Part shown: positions 40,279-48,353 of the stretch, piece after piece | Position numbering within the stretch: position 1 is the stretch's first letter | Layout of the letters: every line of letters begins with the position of its first letter | NCBI RefSeq assembly: GCF_001611795.1 | Contig: NZ_CP015098.1 | Location: 8,618,001-8,682,000, forward strand | From: Streptomyces qaidamensis | GTDB taxonomy: Bacteria; Actinomycetota; Actinomycetes; Streptomycetales; Streptomycetaceae | Reading direction: 5' to 3' | Length of the DNA: 64,000 bases | Notes under the pieces: model-generated | Seen by the model: only the letters and a program-made list of their open reading frames with translations | Told to the model about the DNA's origin: nothing | The model's database searches: none | Program-made: the position numbers and the translations under genes

Positions 40279-42171
40279 TCAGCCGGCGACATCCACACCG
40301 TAGCCCCGGGCCAGAGCGCCCAGACCCTGGTCGTACCCCTGCCCCACGGTCCGCAGGCGCCACAGCGGGCCGCGGCGGTAGAGCTCGGCGAGCAGCAGGG
40401 TGCGCTCGGTGGTCGCGGCGTCCAGAGTGGCCTGGACCAGGGGTGCGGCGCTGGGGCCCGGCCCGGAGCTGATGTGGATCGCGCCGACGTCCCCGAAGGT
40501 GGGCGAGCCGTCGATAGCGGCGGCGACCACGACCTTGCGGGCCGAGGGCGGCAGTGCGGCGAGATCGACGCCGATCGTCTGCTCGGTCGGCCCGTCGCTG
40601 TGCAGCCGCACCGTGCCGCCCGGATTCTCCGGTGCGCCGTAGAAGACGAAGTCCTCGTCGAAGCAGACCTGTTCGTCCTCGTCGACGACGAAGGCGACCA
40701 CGTCGATCTCGCACGACGTCTGCTGCGCCCAGGCCGCGGTGACGGTCCAGGGGACCGCCGCGGATCCGCTCTGCTGCGGCAGGTCGATGACGCCGCCGCG
40801 CGGGAGGACGCGCGGTGCCGCCGGCCCGCCGCCCTGCCGGTCGAGCGGGGTGATGACCGGGGCGTCGAGCCACGCCGCCTCGTGCGTCGGGAAGGCGAGG
40901 GCGGTGATCCGCTTCATCCGGCGGTCCCGTCCGCCCCCCTCCAGGAGTACGACGTCGGTGACGCTGGAGGAGAGATTGATCGCCGCTGCCCCGCCGAGCT
41001 CGACGATCCGGCCGCGGGCCGCGACGGCATCGGGGTGCGTGCCACCGAGCACCAGGACGCGCCGCCCGGAGAGAGGGGGGTCCTGGGCGGCCGGGCGCGC
41101 CGGACACGGTGGTGTGGACGGTGCCGATGACACCGGCCCGGGGAGGGCGACGGCGGGGGGCGTGGGCTCCTGGACCGGCTGGGAGGTACCGGTCGGGGCG
41201 GGGGACGTCGCGGGCGAGGGGATCGCGGCTTCCGCACCGCGCGTCCGCTCGTGCGGTGTCCCCGTCCGTACGTCCCCCAGCAGCCTGACGAACGTGGACT
41301 CGTCGAGCACCGGCACCCCCTCGGCCAGCGCGCGACGTGCCTTGCCGGAGCCGGACGAGGCGTCGTTGGTGACCAGTGCGCTGGTGTGCCGGCTGACGGA
41401 TGCCATGACGTTCAGCCCGGCCTCGACGGCCTGCCGCTCCAGCTCCGCGCGCGGCGTCAGCGTCTCACCGGTGATCGCGACCTTCATGCCCTGCACCAGT
41501 GGCCCGCCCGGCTCCGGCCGCCCCGGATTGCGGTAGGCACACGGCGTCTTGGGCGTCCGGGGAGCGAACCGGGGGTCCTGGCGGGGCGGGCAGGACACGA
41601 ACGGCAACGGCAGTTCGAGGCGCGCCGCCTCCCGCAGCGAGGCACGCAGCACGCCCGCCAGCACTCGCGTGTCGTCGAGCGCGTCGTGTGCCCTGACCTG
41701 GGGGACTCCGTAGTGGGCGGCGAGCGTGCTCAGCCTGAGGTCCTCCGTCGGCGGATCGACCCGGCGGTTCAGTGCGAGGGTGCACAGGCGACGGGCCACC
41801 GGCAGCGCGGCGCCGGCACGGGCGAACTCGTGGGCGAGGAAGTCGTAGTCGAACTGGGCGTTGTGCGCCACGAGCACGCGGTCCCGCAGCATCGCCGCGA
41901 TCCGCGGCGCGACCTGGTCGAAGACCGGCGCACCGCGCAGCCTCTCGGACGTCAGCCCGTGGACATGGACCGGCCCCGGATCACAGCCGGGGTCGAGGAA
42001 CGTCGAGAACTCGTCCGTCCGCTCCCCGTCCGGGCCCAGGATCACCACGGCCAGGGACAGCACCCGGTCGCGGCGGGCGACCAGCCCCGACGTCTCCACG
42101 TCGACCACCGCCCAGTCGTAGGCGTAGTCGCGCAGGCCGGACGCATCGAAGGCAGGGGAGAGGAGAGACAT
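40279..42171 (-). CDS. DEDDh exonuclease - BRCT - BRCT - TerD fusion protein
   Basis: This 630-residue protein joins three modules. Residues 1-190 are a DEDDh 3'-5' exonuclease like the DnaQ/epsilon family, with Asp24/Glu26 (VVDVETSGL), AHNAQFDYDFL and RAHDALDDTRV (HxxxxD). Residues about 226-300 and 370-450 resemble BRCT domains (GMKVAITGETLT and GRRVLVLGGTH), joined by a Pro/Thr-rich linker. Residues about 470-630 are a TerD/vWA-related tellurite-resistance domain (AWAQQTSCEIDVVAFVVDED, VRLHSDG, TERTLLLAELYRR, WRLRTVGQGY). It would be cytosolic, coupling DNA-end processing to a stress response. It stands alone. Confidence 0.9.
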   Translation of the reverse strand: MSLLSPAFDASGLRDYAYDWAVVDVETSGLVARRDRVLSLAVVILGPDGERTDEFSTFLDPGCDPGPVHVHGLTSERLRGAPVFDQVAPRIAAMLRDRVLVAHNAQFDYDFLAHEFARAGAALPVARRLCTLALNRRVDPPTEDLRLSTLAAHYGVPQVRAHDALDDTRVLAGVLRASLREAARLELPLPFVSCPPRQDPRFAPRTPKTPCAYRNPGRPEPGGPLVQGMKVAITGETLTPRAELERQAVEAGLNVMASVSRHTSALVTNDASSGSGKARRALAEGVPVLDESTFVRLLGDVRTGTPHERTRGAEAAIPSPATSPAPTGTSQPVQEPTPPAVALPGPVSSAPSTPPCPARPAAQDPPLSGRRVLVLGGTHPDAVAARGRIVELGGAAAINLSSSVTDVVLLEGGGRDRRMKRITALAFPTHEAAWLDAPVITPLDRQGGGPAAPRVLPRGGVIDLPQQSGSAAVPWTVTAAWAQQTSCEIDVVAFVVDEDEQVCFDEDFVFYGAPENPGGTVRLHSDGPTEQTIGVDLAALPPSARKVVVAAAIDGSPTFGDVGAIHISSGPGPSAAPLVQATLDAATTERTLLLAELYRRGPLWRLRTVGQGYDQGLGALARGYGVDVAG

Positions 42172-42266
42172 GGAGGAAGGATGAAGGGATCTTCACCGGC
42201 CCTTCAACCTGGATGTCGATTCATCCGTAAAAGTGGATATTGAACGACACCCTCTAGGGTGATGAT

Positions 42267-42776
42267 GTGCGACTGCTCCTGATGTCCGACACCCACCTGC
42301 CCAAGCGCGCCAAGGTCCTTCCCGACCCCATGCTCGCCGAGATCCCACGCGCCGACGTCGTGTTCCACGCCGGGGACTGGGTCGACACGGAGACGCTCGA
42401 TCTGCTGGAGGCCCGCTGTCGCCGGCTCGTCGGGGTGTACGGCAACAACGACGGGCCGGATCTGCGCGCCCGGCTGCCGGAGGTGGCGTACGCGGAACTG
42501 GAAGGGGTGCGGTTCGGCGTGATCCACGAGACGGGCGCCAAGCAGGGCCGGGAACAGCGGTGCGCCGGCCGCTTCCCCGGCCTGGACGTGCTGGTCTTCG
42601 GCCACAGCCACATCCCCTGGGACACCACGGCCCCCACCGGCCTGCGCCTGCTGAACCCGGGCTCCCCGACGGACCGCCGCCGCCAGCCGCACTGCACGTA
42701 CATGACCGCCACGGTCGCCGACGGGCTGCTCACCGACGTGGAACTGCACCGGCTGCCGCCCCGCGCACCGCGCTGA
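42267..42776 (+). CDS. YfcE/MJ0936-type metallophosphoesterase
   Basis: This 169-residue calcineurin-like phosphoesterase has the metal motifs MSDTHLPKR, VVFHAGDWVD, VYGNNDG and VFGHSHIPWD with GSPTDRR at the end. Small enzymes of this type hydrolyse phosphodiesters. GTG 42267 is the start. A methyltransferase remnant follows. Confidence 0.9.
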   Translation: MRLLLMSDTHLPKRAKVLPDPMLAEIPRADVVFHAGDWVDTETLDLLEARCRRLVGVYGNNDGPDLRARLPEVAYAELEGVRFGVIHETGAKQGREQRCAGRFPGLDVLVFGHSHIPWDTTAPTGLRLLNPGSPTDRRRQPHCTYMTATVADGLLTDVELHRLPPRAPR

Positions 42777-42799
42777 ACCGCCCCGACGGGCACGGCCCC

Positions 42800-43150
42800 G
42801 AGCAGGAGCGGGCCAACCGGCTCCGCAGCGGTTTCCGTGAACTGCTGCGACAGCGCGGCGCCGATCTCTCCTACGGGCGCAGACTGCCGCGGCTGCTGCG
42901 GGAGGCGGGTCTGGTGGACGTGGAGGCCGACGCCTGCTTCCCGGTCACCTCGCCCGCCTGCGACGCTCTGGAGGCGGCCACCGTCCGGCAGGTGCGGGAC
43001 AGGCTCGTCGCCGCGGGCCTCGCCACGGACGAGGAGATCGACGGGCATCTCACCGCCGTCGAGGCGGGACGCCTGGACCTCACCACTTCGCCGATGATCT
43101 CGGCGTGGGGCCGCAGACCGACCGGCGACGGCTCGCAGCCACTCATCTAG
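42800..43150 (+). pseudogene. 5'-truncated SAM-dependent methyltransferase remnant
   Basis: The reading from 42800 to the TAG at 43148-43150 encodes about 116 residues (FRELLRQRGADLSYGRRLP, LREAGLVDVEADACFPV, RLDLTTSPMISAWGRRP) that look exactly like the C-terminal third of a UbiE-type methyltransferase. The SAM-binding Rossmann half is absent, and no start codon or ribosome site precedes it. The open frame runs back into the phosphoesterase gene in another frame. It is most likely a deletion relic. Confidence 0.7.
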
Positions 43151-43157
43151 CGCCGCA

Positions 43158-43628
43158 TCAGGCCACGTTCGCCCTGCTTCCGTCTGAGGTGTCAGCTCGT
43201 GCCGAGTGGTGAGCCTGCTCGGTGTCGAGTTGGTGGTCGGCCCAGACGTAGCTTTCGGGAAGCAGGTGGGCGATGGAAACGGCTCGGAGGCCATCGCCTG
43301 TGCCGACGATGACGTCGATGTCCGGGAAGTAGTCGAGAAGGACCTGGCGGCACCGGCCGCACGGGGGAACCACTCCCCGGTCGCGGTCGCCCACGGCGAC
43401 GATGGTGTCCAGGTCGTAGGCGCCCTGGGCGGCCGCCGCGCCGATGAGGACCAGTTCGGCGCAGGGGCCTCCGGTGAAGTGGTAGGCGTTCACGGCGGTG
43501 ACGATTCGGCCGTCCCGGGCGCGGGCCGCGGCCGCCATGGTGTGGTTGTCGCCCCGGCAGCGGGTGCGCGCGACATCGGCCGCGGCCCGGATGAGTTCGT
43601 GGTCGACGCCGTGGGTCTGCCTGGCCAT
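43158..43628 (-). CDS. blasticidin-S-deaminase-like cytidine deaminase
   Basis: This 156-residue zinc enzyme of the cytidine deaminase superfamily has YHFTGGPCAELVLIG supplying the first zinc Cys and catalytic Glu, and PPCGRCRQVLLD supplying the other two Cys. These blocks, and IAHLLPESYVW near the C-terminus, are strikingly close to blasticidin-S deaminase (BSD) rather than to housekeeping cytidine deaminase. BSD inactivates peptidyl-nucleoside antibiotics by removing the cytosine amino group. The tail after residue 135 (EQAHHSARADTSDG) is extra and looks disordered. It is possibly a resistance or nucleoside-salvage gene. Confidence 0.88.
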   Translation of the reverse strand: MARQTHGVDHELIRAAADVARTRCRGDNHTMAAAARARDGRIVTAVNAYHFTGGPCAELVLIGAAAAQGAYDLDTIVAVGDRDRGVVPPCGRCRQVLLDYFPDIDVIVGTGDGLRAVSIAHLLPESYVWADHQLDTEQAHHSARADTSDGSRANVA

Positions 43629-43732
43629 CTTCCCTGCCTTCGTGTGGTGTCGGGCGACGTTGGCCCGAGTGACGATGGCGCGCAAGCGACTATCAGGTCT
43701 TCGGCCGACCACGGCGAGGACCGGGGCGCCCC

Positions 43733-44338
43733 TCACCTGTCGTCCCTTGCCCCCTCCACGAAGCCGGTGCCGTCGAATCCGGGCTCCAGTTCCACACCGG
43801 TGGCGTTCAGGAAGAAGGCCACCATGTGGTACTGCCCCACCAGCATGACGATCTCGATCAGTTCGGCGTCGTCGAAGTGCTCGGCCAGACTCTCCCAGGT
43901 GGGGTCGGACATCGTGGCATCGCGGTTCAGCTCGTCCGCCGCGCGGATCAAGTGCCTCTGGAGGTCCGTCCAGCCGGCTGCCTCCGGCCCTTCGCCGATG
44001 CGGTCGATGTCCGCGTCCGTGACGCCCTCGGCCCTGGCCAGGGGGAGGTGCCGCCCCCACTCGTACCGTGAGCCGGTGTTCCACGCGGTGCGCAGGATCA
44101 GTAACTCGCGTACCTCTCCCGGCAGTCGGCCGCTGACGAGCAACTGGCCGCCGAACGGCATGAACTGCTCGTAGAGATCGGGATGGCGGACGAGCGTGGT
44201 GAAGATGTTCGGGACCCCGCCCCCGGGGTCCTGGGGAGCGATGGCCAGCAGTTCCCGGGTCCGCGGGTCTCCCTCTGCTTCGGGCAGCGGCATCAGCCGC
44301 GGACGGGTCGGTCGGGCGGCTTCGTGGCGCTGTGGCAT
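43733..44338 (-). CDS. carboxymuconolactone decarboxylase-family (AhpD-like) protein
   Basis: This 201-residue all-helical protein belongs to the CMD/AhpD superfamily (LLILRTAWNTGSRYEWGRHLPLARAEGV). The AhpD CxxC is absent, with Asn-Thr-Gly-Ser at that position, so it is unlikely to be a peroxidase. A conserved Glu (YEWGRH) and His remain. DDAELIEIVMLVGQYHMVAFFLN is the second typical helix pair. A TTA codon at 44102-44104 suggests bldA-dependent translation. It is the second gene of a leftward block. Confidence 0.85.
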   Translation of the reverse strand: MPQRHEAARPTRPRLMPLPEAEGDPRTRELLAIAPQDPGGGVPNIFTTLVRHPDLYEQFMPFGGQLLVSGRLPGEVRELLILRTAWNTGSRYEWGRHLPLARAEGVTDADIDRIGEGPEAAGWTDLQRHLIRAADELNRDATMSDPTWESLAEHFDDAELIEIVMLVGQYHMVAFFLNATGVELEPGFDGTGFVEGARDDR

Positions 44339-44407
44339 GACGGCCTCCAGTCTCCGAGGGACTCACCCTAGGAGACCGCGCTCCGCGAGTGAAAGGCCCC
44401 GGAGTGG

Positions 44408-45460
44408 TCAGCCGGCCGGGTCGAGAAGGATCTTGCGGACGCCGTCGGAGCGGCTTGCGAACAGTTCGTACGCGTCCGGGCCTTCGGAGAGGGCGAAGCG
44501 GTGGGAGACCACGACGTCGGGCTGGAGCCGGCCGGCCCGGGTGAGGGCGATCAGAGGAGGGAGTTCGTAGTGCACCGAGCACAGCCCGATGGCGAACTCC
44601 AGTTCCTTGACCTGCGCCAGGTACATGTGGAATGGGAACGCCTTGTTCTGGCTGACGCCGATGACGCTGACCCGGCCGGCCTGCCGGACGGCCTTGAGGG
44701 CGAGTTCGATGGTGGCGTCGGACCCCACCGCCTCCACCACGGCGTCCGGCCCGCGGCCGGCGGTCATGTCCCGGATGGCCGTCCGTGCGTCGTCACCCTC
44801 GACCGGCTCGACGCCCAGGCCTGCGGCGAAGGCGCGGCGCTCCGCGACCAGGTCCACACCCAGCACCCGGGCCGCGCCCATCGCGAAGGCGGACTGGGCG
44901 GCCATGAGGCCGACCGGGCCGAGGCCGACGACCAGGACGGTCTCACCGGGCTGGATGCGGGCACGGCGGCAGCCGTACCAGGCCGTGGGGGCGTTGTCCG
45001 TCAGGACGACGGCGGCCTCGTCGGAGATGTCCTCGGGCAGGTGCACCAGATTGACGTCGGCGCAGGGCACGGCCAGGAGCTGAGCCTGGCTGCCCGGGAG
45101 CTTCGGGCTCACTCCGTAGCAGAGCTCCGTGCTCGACGTGGCGCGCTCGCAGCGGGCGGTGAACCCGGCCGCACACTGCCGGCACTGCGCACAGCCGACG
45201 GAGGCGGGCACCAGAACCCGGTCGCCGGACTTGAACCGGGTGACCTGGCCACCGGTGTCGACGACCACCCCGACGCACTCGTGTCCCGGTGTGTAGCCCA
45301 GGTCCGGGCTGAACGCGTTGCCGCCGTAGATGTGCAGGTCGCTGCCGCAGATCCCGGCCGCGGTCACCCGCACCACCGCGTCGGCGGGGCTGGTGACGGC
45401 CGGGTCGGGGACCTCCCCGTAGCGGATGTCATGACGGCCGTGGTAGGTCAGTGCCTTCAT
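44408..45460 (-). CDS. zinc-dependent medium-chain alcohol dehydrogenase
   Basis: This 350-residue enzyme oxidises alcohols with NAD(P). The catalytic zinc site is CGSDLH with GHECVG. The structural zinc is held by four Cys in ASVGCAQCRQCAAGFTARCE, and the nucleotide motif is VLVVGLGPVGLMA. VIGVSQNKAFPFH and YELFASRSDGVRKI follow the pattern of threonine/butanediol-type dehydrogenases. The substrate cannot be told from sequence. Confidence 0.9.
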   Translation of the reverse strand: MKALTYHGRHDIRYGEVPDPAVTSPADAVVRVTAAGICGSDLHIYGGNAFSPDLGYTPGHECVGVVVDTGGQVTRFKSGDRVLVPASVGCAQCRQCAAGFTARCERATSSTELCYGVSPKLPGSQAQLLAVPCADVNLVHLPEDISDEAAVVLTDNAPTAWYGCRRARIQPGETVLVVGLGPVGLMAAQSAFAMGAARVLGVDLVAERRAFAAGLGVEPVEGDDARTAIRDMTAGRGPDAVVEAVGSDATIELALKAVRQAGRVSVIGVSQNKAFPFHMYLAQVKELEFAIGLCSVHYELPPLIALTRAGRLQPDVVVSHRFALSEGPDAYELFASRSDGVRKILLDPAG

Positions 45461-45485
45461 CGGATCTCTCCTCCCCTCGGGCCGG

Positions 45486-46493
45486 TCAGTCCGCGATCTT
45501 CAGCACCAGCTTGCCGTGGTTGTCACCACGGAACAGGCGCATCAGGGTCTCGGGGAACTCCGCGACCGAGCCGGACACCACGTCCTCCAGGGACTTCAGC
45601 CGGCCCTCGGCCCGCCACGTGGCCATCTGTGCGATGCCCTCCGCATACCGATCGGCGTAGTCGAACACCACGATGCCCGTCATGGAGGCGCGGTTCACCA
45701 GCAGCGACAGGTAGTTTGCGGGGCCTTGCGGCTTGGTGCTGTTGTACTGGGAGATCGCGCCGCAGACGACCACGCGGGCGCCGCGCGCCAGCCGCAGCAG
45801 CACGGCGTCCAGAACGTCGCCTCCGACGTTGTCGAAGTACACGTCGACGCCGTCGGGGGCGTGTTCGCGCAGCGCCTTGCGGACGTCCTCGCTCTGGTAG
45901 TCGATCGCGGCGTCGAACCCGAACTCGTCCACCACCAGGCGGCACTTGGCCTCGCCGCCCGCGATGCCGATGACCCGGCAGCCGAGGATCTTGGCGATCT
46001 GCCCGACGACGCTGCCGACGGCCCCGGCCGCTCCGGAGACCACGACGGTCTGCCCCGGCTCGGGACGCCCGACCTCGATCAGGCCGAAGTAGGCCGTCAG
46101 GCCGGACATGCCGAGCGTGCCGAGATAGGTCGGCAAGGGGGCCGCCGCGGGGTCGACCTTGATCACGCCGCGCCCGTCCGACACGCAGTACTCCTGCACG
46201 CCGAACGTGCCCGACACATGGTCGCCGACCGCGAAGCCGGAGTGCCGGGAGGCGACCACCCTGCCCACCGCGCCGGCGCGCATCACCTCGCCGATCTCCA
46301 CCGGGCGGATGTAGGACCTGCCCGCGTTCATCCAGCCGCGCATCGCCGGGTCGATCGACAGGCAGAGCACCTGGACCAGGAACTCGCCGTCGCCCGGCTG
46401 CCCGGCCGGCTCCTCGGCATGCTGCCAGTCGGTGGGCCGTGGCTCTCCCACGGGACGTGCGGCCAGGCGTATCTGGCGGTTGATCGTGCTCAT
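45486..46493 (-). CDS. NADP-dependent medium-chain oxidoreductase (prostaglandin/curcumin reductase-like)
   Basis: This 335-residue zinc-free MDR enzyme has RPVGEPRPTDW at the N-terminus, SIDPAMRGWMN, the NADPH motif VVSGAAGAVGSVVGQIAKI and YFDNVGGDVLDAVL. The layout matches enone reductases such as CurA. It would reduce alpha,beta-unsaturated carbonyls, fitting a detoxification role beside the alcohol dehydrogenase. A TACCG/CGGTA inverted repeat just upstream is a probable operator. Confidence 0.9.
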   Translation of the reverse strand: MSTINRQIRLAARPVGEPRPTDWQHAEEPAGQPGDGEFLVQVLCLSIDPAMRGWMNAGRSYIRPVEIGEVMRAGAVGRVVASRHSGFAVGDHVSGTFGVQEYCVSDGRGVIKVDPAAAPLPTYLGTLGMSGLTAYFGLIEVGRPEPGQTVVVSGAAGAVGSVVGQIAKILGCRVIGIAGGEAKCRLVVDEFGFDAAIDYQSEDVRKALREHAPDGVDVYFDNVGGDVLDAVLLRLARGARVVVCGAISQYNSTKPQGPANYLSLLVNRASMTGIVVFDYADRYAEGIAQMATWRAEGRLKSLEDVVSGSVAEFPETLMRLFRGDNHGKLVLKIAD

Positions 46494-46517
46494 CTCCGGC
46501 GCCTCTCCTCGGCTGCA

Positions 46518-46533
46518 TACCGTCCAGTCGGTA
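46518..46533. promoter_or_regulatory. inverted repeat TACCG-N6-CGGTA upstream of the NADP oxidoreductase
   Basis: This perfect 5-6-5 repeat lies 25-40 bases before the start at 46493. The spacing and sequence are typical of TetR-family operators. No TetR gene is adjacent. Confidence 0.45.
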
Positions 46534-46622
46534 CGGCCGTGAGCGTACGGGTGCCCGCCGGCCGAGGCAAGAGCGGATCCGCTACGACTTACGGTCCGCC
46601 GGTTTCGGGTCCCGGGCAGGAG

Positions 46623-46955
46623 CTACTCCTGTCCCGGCACCGCCATCTCCCCGAGGAGCGACCACTCGTCCTGCGGGACGTTCGCGTTCACGATGCGCGG
46701 CGTCTCGGCCAGATGCGGAGGCAGCGTCTGCTGCGCGGCCTTGAAGTGCGTGGACTGCACATGCGCGGCTCCAGCCTGGTCGTCGCGGAAGGCCTCGACC
46801 AGGACGTACTCCGACGGCTCGTCCACGCTGCGCGACCAGTCGAACCAGAGGCAGCCGGGTTCGGCGCGCGTGGCCCGGGTGAAGTCGGCGGTGATCTCGG
46901 GCCAGCGGTCGGCGTGCTCGGGACGCACGCGGAACTTCGCGGTGATGAAGATCAT
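46623..46955 (-). CDS. antibiotic-biosynthesis-monooxygenase-fold (ABM/YgiN-like) protein
   Basis: This 110-residue dimeric ferredoxin-like fold protein is recognised from FITAKFRVRPEHADRWPEI, RAEPGCLWFDWSRS, YVLVEAFRDDQAGAAHVQSTHF. Relatives are cofactor-free quinone or polyketide monooxygenases, or stress proteins. A GAAGGG-type site precedes the ATG. It is part of the leftward redox block. Confidence 0.88.
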   Translation of the reverse strand: MIFITAKFRVRPEHADRWPEITADFTRATRAEPGCLWFDWSRSVDEPSEYVLVEAFRDDQAGAAHVQSTHFKAAQQTLPPHLAETPRIVNANVPQDEWSLLGEMAVPGQE

Positions 46956-46966
46956 GGGGTTCCCTT

Positions 46967-46998
46967 CGCTGGTGCGCTGGTGCGCTGGTGCGCTGGTG
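46967..46998. repeat. four perfect tandem copies of CGCTGGTG
   Basis: This 8-bp microsatellite lies 12 bases upstream of the ABM gene start, inside its untranslated leader, between it and xdhC. Copy number could alter expression. Confidence 0.9.
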
Positions 46999-47009
46999 TG
47001 ATCACTGTG

Positions 47010-48116
47010 TCAGGAGGGTCGGTGCGGATGCACCGCCCCCTCCGTCGCGGTCAGCGGCGCACCGCTGCCGCCCCAGCGCAGCGCCACGATCTCGGCGGCG
47101 ACGGACACCGCCACCTCCTCGGGCGTACGGGCCCCGAGGTCGAGGCCGACCGGTGAGCGCAGCCGGGACAGCTCGGACTCCGTGAGCCCGGCCTCGGTGA
47201 GCCGTTCCGCCCGCTCGGCGTGGGTGCGGCGGCTGCCCATCGCCCCGATGTAGGCGGCTGGGCGGCGCAGCGCCTCCGTCAGCAGCGGCACGTCGAACTT
47301 CGGGTCGTGCGTGAGGACACAGACGACGGTGCGCTCATCCGTGTCGGTCCCCCGCAGATAGCGGTGCGGCCACTGTGCGACCACCTCGACGCCCTCGGGG
47401 AAGCGCCGGGGCGAGGCGAAGGCGGGGCGGGCGTCGCAGACGGTGACCCGGTAGCCGAGGAAGTCCCCGATGCGGGCCACGGCCGCCGCGTAGTCGATCG
47501 CGCCGAAGACCAGCATCCGCGGCGGGGGTGCGAAGGACTGCAGGAACACGCTCACGGAGTCCTCGCGGCGCTGCCCCTCGGGCCCGTAGTGCCTCAGGCC
47601 GGTGGCGCCGAGCGCGAGTTCGCCGCGGGCGTCGGCGGTCACGGCCGCGTCCAGGCCGCTCGCGCCGAGCGTGCCGAGGGTCCGGTCCGGCCAGACGGCG
47701 AGGGCCGCCCCGCGCGGCGCCGGCCCGTCGGTCACGGTCGCCACCGTGACCGGCTCACCCGCCGCGACCGAGTCCGCGACCGCGCCGAAACCGGGGTCCC
47801 GCCCGGGCGTGACCGCGCGCACCAGGACGGTGATCTCGCCGCCGCAGGTCAGGCCGACCGCGAAAGCGTCCTCGTCGCTGTAACCGAAGGTCTCCAGACG
47901 GGCCTCGCCGCCCGCGGCGACCTCCTGCGCCAGTTCGAACACGGCGCTTTCGACGCACCCCCCGGACACACTGCCCACGACCTCCTCGTCCGGACCCACC
48001 GCCATCGCCGCGCCCGGGTCGCGCGGTGCGCTGCGGCTGACCCCGACGACCGTCGCGAGGCCGAACGGTACCCCGGCCGCGTACCAGCGGCCGAGCACCG
48101 GGAGAACGTCACGCAC
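47010..48116 (-). CDS. XdhC/CoxI-family protein
   Basis: This is a 368-residue protein of the family that loads the sulfurated molybdenum cofactor into xanthine or carbon-monoxide dehydrogenases. The N-terminal XdhC domain has AMAVGPDEEVVGSVSGGCVE with the conserved Cys. The C-terminal Rossmann domain has LVFGAIDYAAAVARIGDFLG and YIGAMGSRRTHAERAERL. The GTG at 48114-48116 has AGGAG seven bases upstream. No molybdenum hydroxylase gene is visible here. Confidence 0.9.
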   Translation of the reverse strand: MRDVLPVLGRWYAAGVPFGLATVVGVSRSAPRDPGAAMAVGPDEEVVGSVSGGCVESAVFELAQEVAAGGEARLETFGYSDEDAFAVGLTCGGEITVLVRAVTPGRDPGFGAVADSVAAGEPVTVATVTDGPAPRGAALAVWPDRTLGTLGASGLDAAVTADARGELALGATGLRHYGPEGQRREDSVSVFLQSFAPPPRMLVFGAIDYAAAVARIGDFLGYRVTVCDARPAFASPRRFPEGVEVVAQWPHRYLRGTDTDERTVVCVLTHDPKFDVPLLTEALRRPAAYIGAMGSRRTHAERAERLTEAGLTESELSRLRSPVGLDLGARTPEEVAVSVAAEIVALRWGGSGAPLTATEGAVHPHRPS

Positions 48117-48242
48117 GAGCCGCTCCTCTCTGGCGCGCACCCCGCCGGGTACCCCGGCAGCGGTTAATTCCGTTGTGGCCCCCCGTGCCGGTCTGGTGCA
48201 CTGCACAGGTCAGCGACGTCACCGAGTCCGGAGGAGTTCCGA

Positions 48243-48353
48243 ATGCGCACTGCGTGCATGTCCCCCCAGCCAGGAACGGACCTCTCTCCGAAGGACATGA
48301 CGCTTCGTGCACATGCTCAACCTTGGAATTCTCGCCCATGTCGACGCGGGTAA
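48243..48353 (+). CDS. leader ORF overlapping the ribosomal-protection gene
   Basis: A 36-codon ORF begins at ATG 48243 with an ideal site, GGAGGAG at 48230-48236 (6-base spacing). It ends in TAA at 48351-48353, 47 bases inside the following gene in another frame. It encodes MRTACMSPQPG... with no known family. The arrangement suggests a leader peptide whose translation controls initiation of the resistance gene (attenuation or reinitiation), as known for tet(M)-like genes. It was found by reading upstream and has not been shown to be translated. Confidence 0.45.
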   Translation: MRTACMSPQPGTDLSPKDMTLRAHAQPWNSRPCRRG

